Shown here piece after piece: positions 62,361 through 64,000 of a stretch of DNA of 64,000 nucleotides. The stretch's first letter is position 1. Each line of letters begins with the position of its first letter. The notes beneath the pieces are model-generated. The model was not told where the DNA came from and ran no database searches. It saw nothing but the letters and a program-made list of their open reading frames with translations. Origin of the DNA: Calliopsis andreniformis. Its lineage: Eukaryota > Arthropoda > Insecta > Hymenoptera > Andrenidae. A program made the position numbers and the translations under genes. Location of the stretch: the NCBI RefSeq assembly GCF_051401765.1, contig NW_027480564.1:930001-994000 (forward strand), written 5' to 3'.

Positions 62361-63600
62361 GTTGAAGATTGAGGATTGAGTATTGAGGATTGAGAATTGA
62401 GAATTGAGGATGAGGACTGAGGGTTGAGGATTGAGGTTTGAGGAATGAGGATTGAGGGTTGAGGATTGAGGATTGAGGATTGAGTGTTGAGGGTTGAGTG
62501 ATGAGAATTGATGTTTGAGAATAGAGACTTGAAGACTGCAGATTGAGTATTGAGCATTGAAATCTGTAAATTGATGATATTCCATTGAGGATTGAGGATT
62601 GACAACTGATTGTTGAGGACTGAGTGCTGAGGATTGAGGATTCAGGATTGAGAATTCAGGATTGATGTTTGAGGACTGAGGATTGAGGATTGAGGACTGA
62701 GGATTGAAGATTGAAGATTGAGGATTGGGTATTGAGGATTGAGGATTGAGGATTGAGGTTTGAGGATAGAGCATTGAGGATTGAAGATTGAGTATTGATG
62801 ATTGAATATTGAGGATCGAGGATTGAGGTTTGAGGATTGAGGACGAGGACTGACGGTTGAGGATTGAGGTTTGAGGATTGAGGATTGTGGATTGAGGACT
62901 GAGGATTGAAGATTGAGTATTAAGGTTTGAAGATTGGGGATTGAGGATCTAGGATTGGAGATTGATTATTGAGGATTGAAGATTGAGGATTGAGGATAGA
63001 GGATTGAGAATTGAGAATTGAGGATGAGGACTGATGATTGAGGATTGAGAATTGAGGACTGATGATTGCGGATTGAAGATTGAGGATTGTGGATTCAGGA
63101 TTGAGGTTTCAGGACTGAGAATTGAGGATTGAGCATTGAGGGTTGAGGATTGAGGATTGAGGATTGAGGATTGAAGATTGAGGATTGGGTATTTCGGATT
63201 GAACATTGAGGATTGAGGATTGAGGATTGAAGATTGAGGATTGAGGACTGAAGATTGGATATTGATGATTGATTATTGAGGATTGAGGATTGAGGGTTGT
63301 GGATTGAGGACGAGGGCTGAGGGTTGAGTATTGATGTGTGAGGTCTGAGGATAGAGGATTGAGGATTGAGAGTTGGGGATTGAGGATTGAAGATTGAGGA
63401 TTGGGTATTGAGGATTGAAGAATGAGGATTGAGGATTGAGGATTGAGGTTTGAGGATAGAGCATTGAGGATTGAAGATTGAGTATTGATGATTGAATATT
63501 GAGGATCGAGGATTGAGGTTTGAGGATTGAGGACGAGGACTGACGGTTGAGGATTGAGGATTGAGAATTGAGGATTGAGGATTGAGGATTGAGGATTGAG
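62361..63600 (+). repeat. Tandem unit of 2,542 bp, second copy, incomplete
   Basis: It matches 59,819-61,060 at offset 2,542, including GGATTGGATATTGATG near 63,250 (60,712 in the first copy). Beyond about 63,600 it passes into the 265-bp duplication, so the second copy is interrupted rather than complete. Confidence 0.83.
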
Positions 63601-64000
63601 AATTGAGAATTGAGGATAGAGGATTGAGGATTGAGAGTTGGGGATTGAGGATTGAAGATTGAGGATTGGGTATTGAGGATTGAAGAATGAGGATTGAGGA
63701 TTGAGGATTGAGGTTTGAGGATAGAGCATTGAGGATTGAAGATTGAGTATTGATGATTGAATATTGAGGATCGAGGATTGAGGTTTGAGGATTGAGGACG
63801 AGGACTGACGGTTGAGGATTGAGGATTGAGAATTGAGGATTGAGGATTGAGGATTGAGGATTGAGAATTGAGAATTGAGGATGAGGACTGAGGGTTGAGG
63901 ATTGAGGTTTGAGGAATGAGGATTGAGGATTGAGGATTGAGGATTGAGGATTGAGGATTGAAGATTGAGGATTGAGGATTGAGGATTGAGGATTGAGGTT
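63348..64000 (+). repeat. 265-bp tandem duplication and window end
   Basis: GAGGATAGAGCATTGAGG at 63,452 recurs at 63,717, a spacing of 265 bp (37 heptamers plus one hexamer). The duplicated part runs from about 63,348 to 63,870. Each unit holds one GGACGAGGACTGACGG slip element, which explains the remainder of 6. The remaining bases to 64,000 resemble 61,050-61,190. The array continues past the window edge. Confidence 0.82.

Larger units (their letters stand above)
1..64000 (+). repeat. Heptanucleotide satellite array, consensus TTGAGGA
   Basis: The window reads throughout as units of TTGAGGA with one or two substitutions per variant unit. Common variants are TTGAAGA, TTGAGTA, TTGAGAA, TTGAGGT, CTGAGGA, TTGACGA, TTGATGA, TTGGGGA and TTGAGCA. 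Even odd-looking stretches such as GAATACTGAGAATTCAGGAT keep the 7-bp phase; most phase breaks are single 6-bp units. All units point the same way, and C is scarce on the + strand. No flanking unique DNA is visible, so array length and chromosomal position are unknown. Heptanucleotide satellites are known in eukaryotes (for example in the Drosophila virilis group), and 7-bp short tandem repeats occur in cyanobacteria as short runs. The size and higher-order structure here favour a eukaryotic satellite, but the taxon cannot be read from the sequence. Confidence 0.97.

Noticed and set aside
2827..63729. Dozens of long reverse-strand open frames (up to 927 codons) as a family of Asn/Gln/Ser-rich repeat proteins.
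   Set aside because: They follow directly from a stop-free 7-bp repeat, overlap in different frames with the same peptide, start at chance CAT-containing units and end at chance TTA, CTA or TCA units. No promoter, splice or codon-use evidence supports them.
1..64000. Telomere repeat: TTGAGGA, and the variant TTGAGGG, resemble the plant-type telomere heptamer TTTAGGG.
   Set aside because: TTGAGGA differs from it at two positions and I saw no run of TTTAGGG (only occasional TTTAGGA singletons). The array is far too degenerate and HOR-structured for a maintained telomere. An ancient telomere-derived origin is possible but unsupported.
1..64000. CRISPR array or phage-type direct repeats.
   Set aside because: There is no alternation of constant repeat with unrelated spacers; all sequence belongs to one heptamer family and no cas-like gene is present.
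1..64000. Assembly or simulation artefact as the sole source of the repeated blocks.
   Set aside because: Copies at fixed offsets carry private substitutions, whole-heptamer indels and lineage-specific insertions, which simple duplication of contigs would not give. Local misjoins or wrong copy number at junctions still cannot be excluded without reads.

Overview
The whole 64,000-base window is one tandem array of a 7-bp unit, TTGAGGA (equivalently GGATTGA on the + strand, TCCTCAA on the - strand). It holds about 9,100 units, all in the same orientation, and it starts and ends inside the array. I see no gene, rRNA, tRNA, transposon, CRISPR array or any stretch of unrelated sequence. The organism cannot be named from this. 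A heptamer array this long, with higher-order structure, fits a eukaryotic satellite block (centromeric, pericentromeric or subtelomeric heterochromatin) resolved by long reads much better than any bacterial locus. That is inference, not something the sequence states.

The + strand is G-rich with almost no C. Its frames are closed by TGA roughly every 21 bases. The - strand of a perfect array has no stop in any frame, and because 7 is not a multiple of 3 all three frames read the same cyclic heptapeptide (I-L-N-P-Q-S-S). Long reverse-strand open frames, up to 927 codons, are therefore a by-product of the repeat. I annotate none of them as a gene.

The array is layered. Level 1 is the degenerate heptamer. 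Level 2 is a set of recurrent variant motifs: a 17-bp dyad box (AGAATTCAGGATATTCT and relatives) and a conserved 6-bp 'slip' unit just before CTGAGGG. Parts of the left domain have a 244-bp sub-monomer (34 heptamers plus one hexamer). Level 3 is a mosaic of kilobase-scale higher-order repeats (HORs) whose copies keep exact spacing over hundreds to thousands of bases.

Layout: 1-8,405, left-domain modules, mostly copied again at 18-20 kb, 26-31 kb and 34-37 kb. 8,406-11,020, an island of right-domain type containing a local triplication (units 440-454 bp). 11,021-11,711, a diverged linker. 11,712-17,380 and 17,381-23,088, two tandem HOR units (period 5,669 rising to 5,963). 21,905-26,640, tandem units of 2,330-2,337 bp. 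26,985-34,685, two copies 5,015 bp apart. 34,686-37,680, further left-domain copies. About 37,685-37,745, switch to the right domain, which runs to the end. In the right domain: 40,301-50,200, two tandem units (period 5,712, later 5,739). 43,226-57,080, tandem units of period 8,744-8,747. 57,080-64,000, a mosaic with 3,723-, 2,542- and 265-bp duplications.

The offsets were worked out by hand from rare landmarks (restriction sites and unusual heptamers), not by alignment. They are reliable to a few bases at the landmarks; block edges are good to about 10-50 bases.
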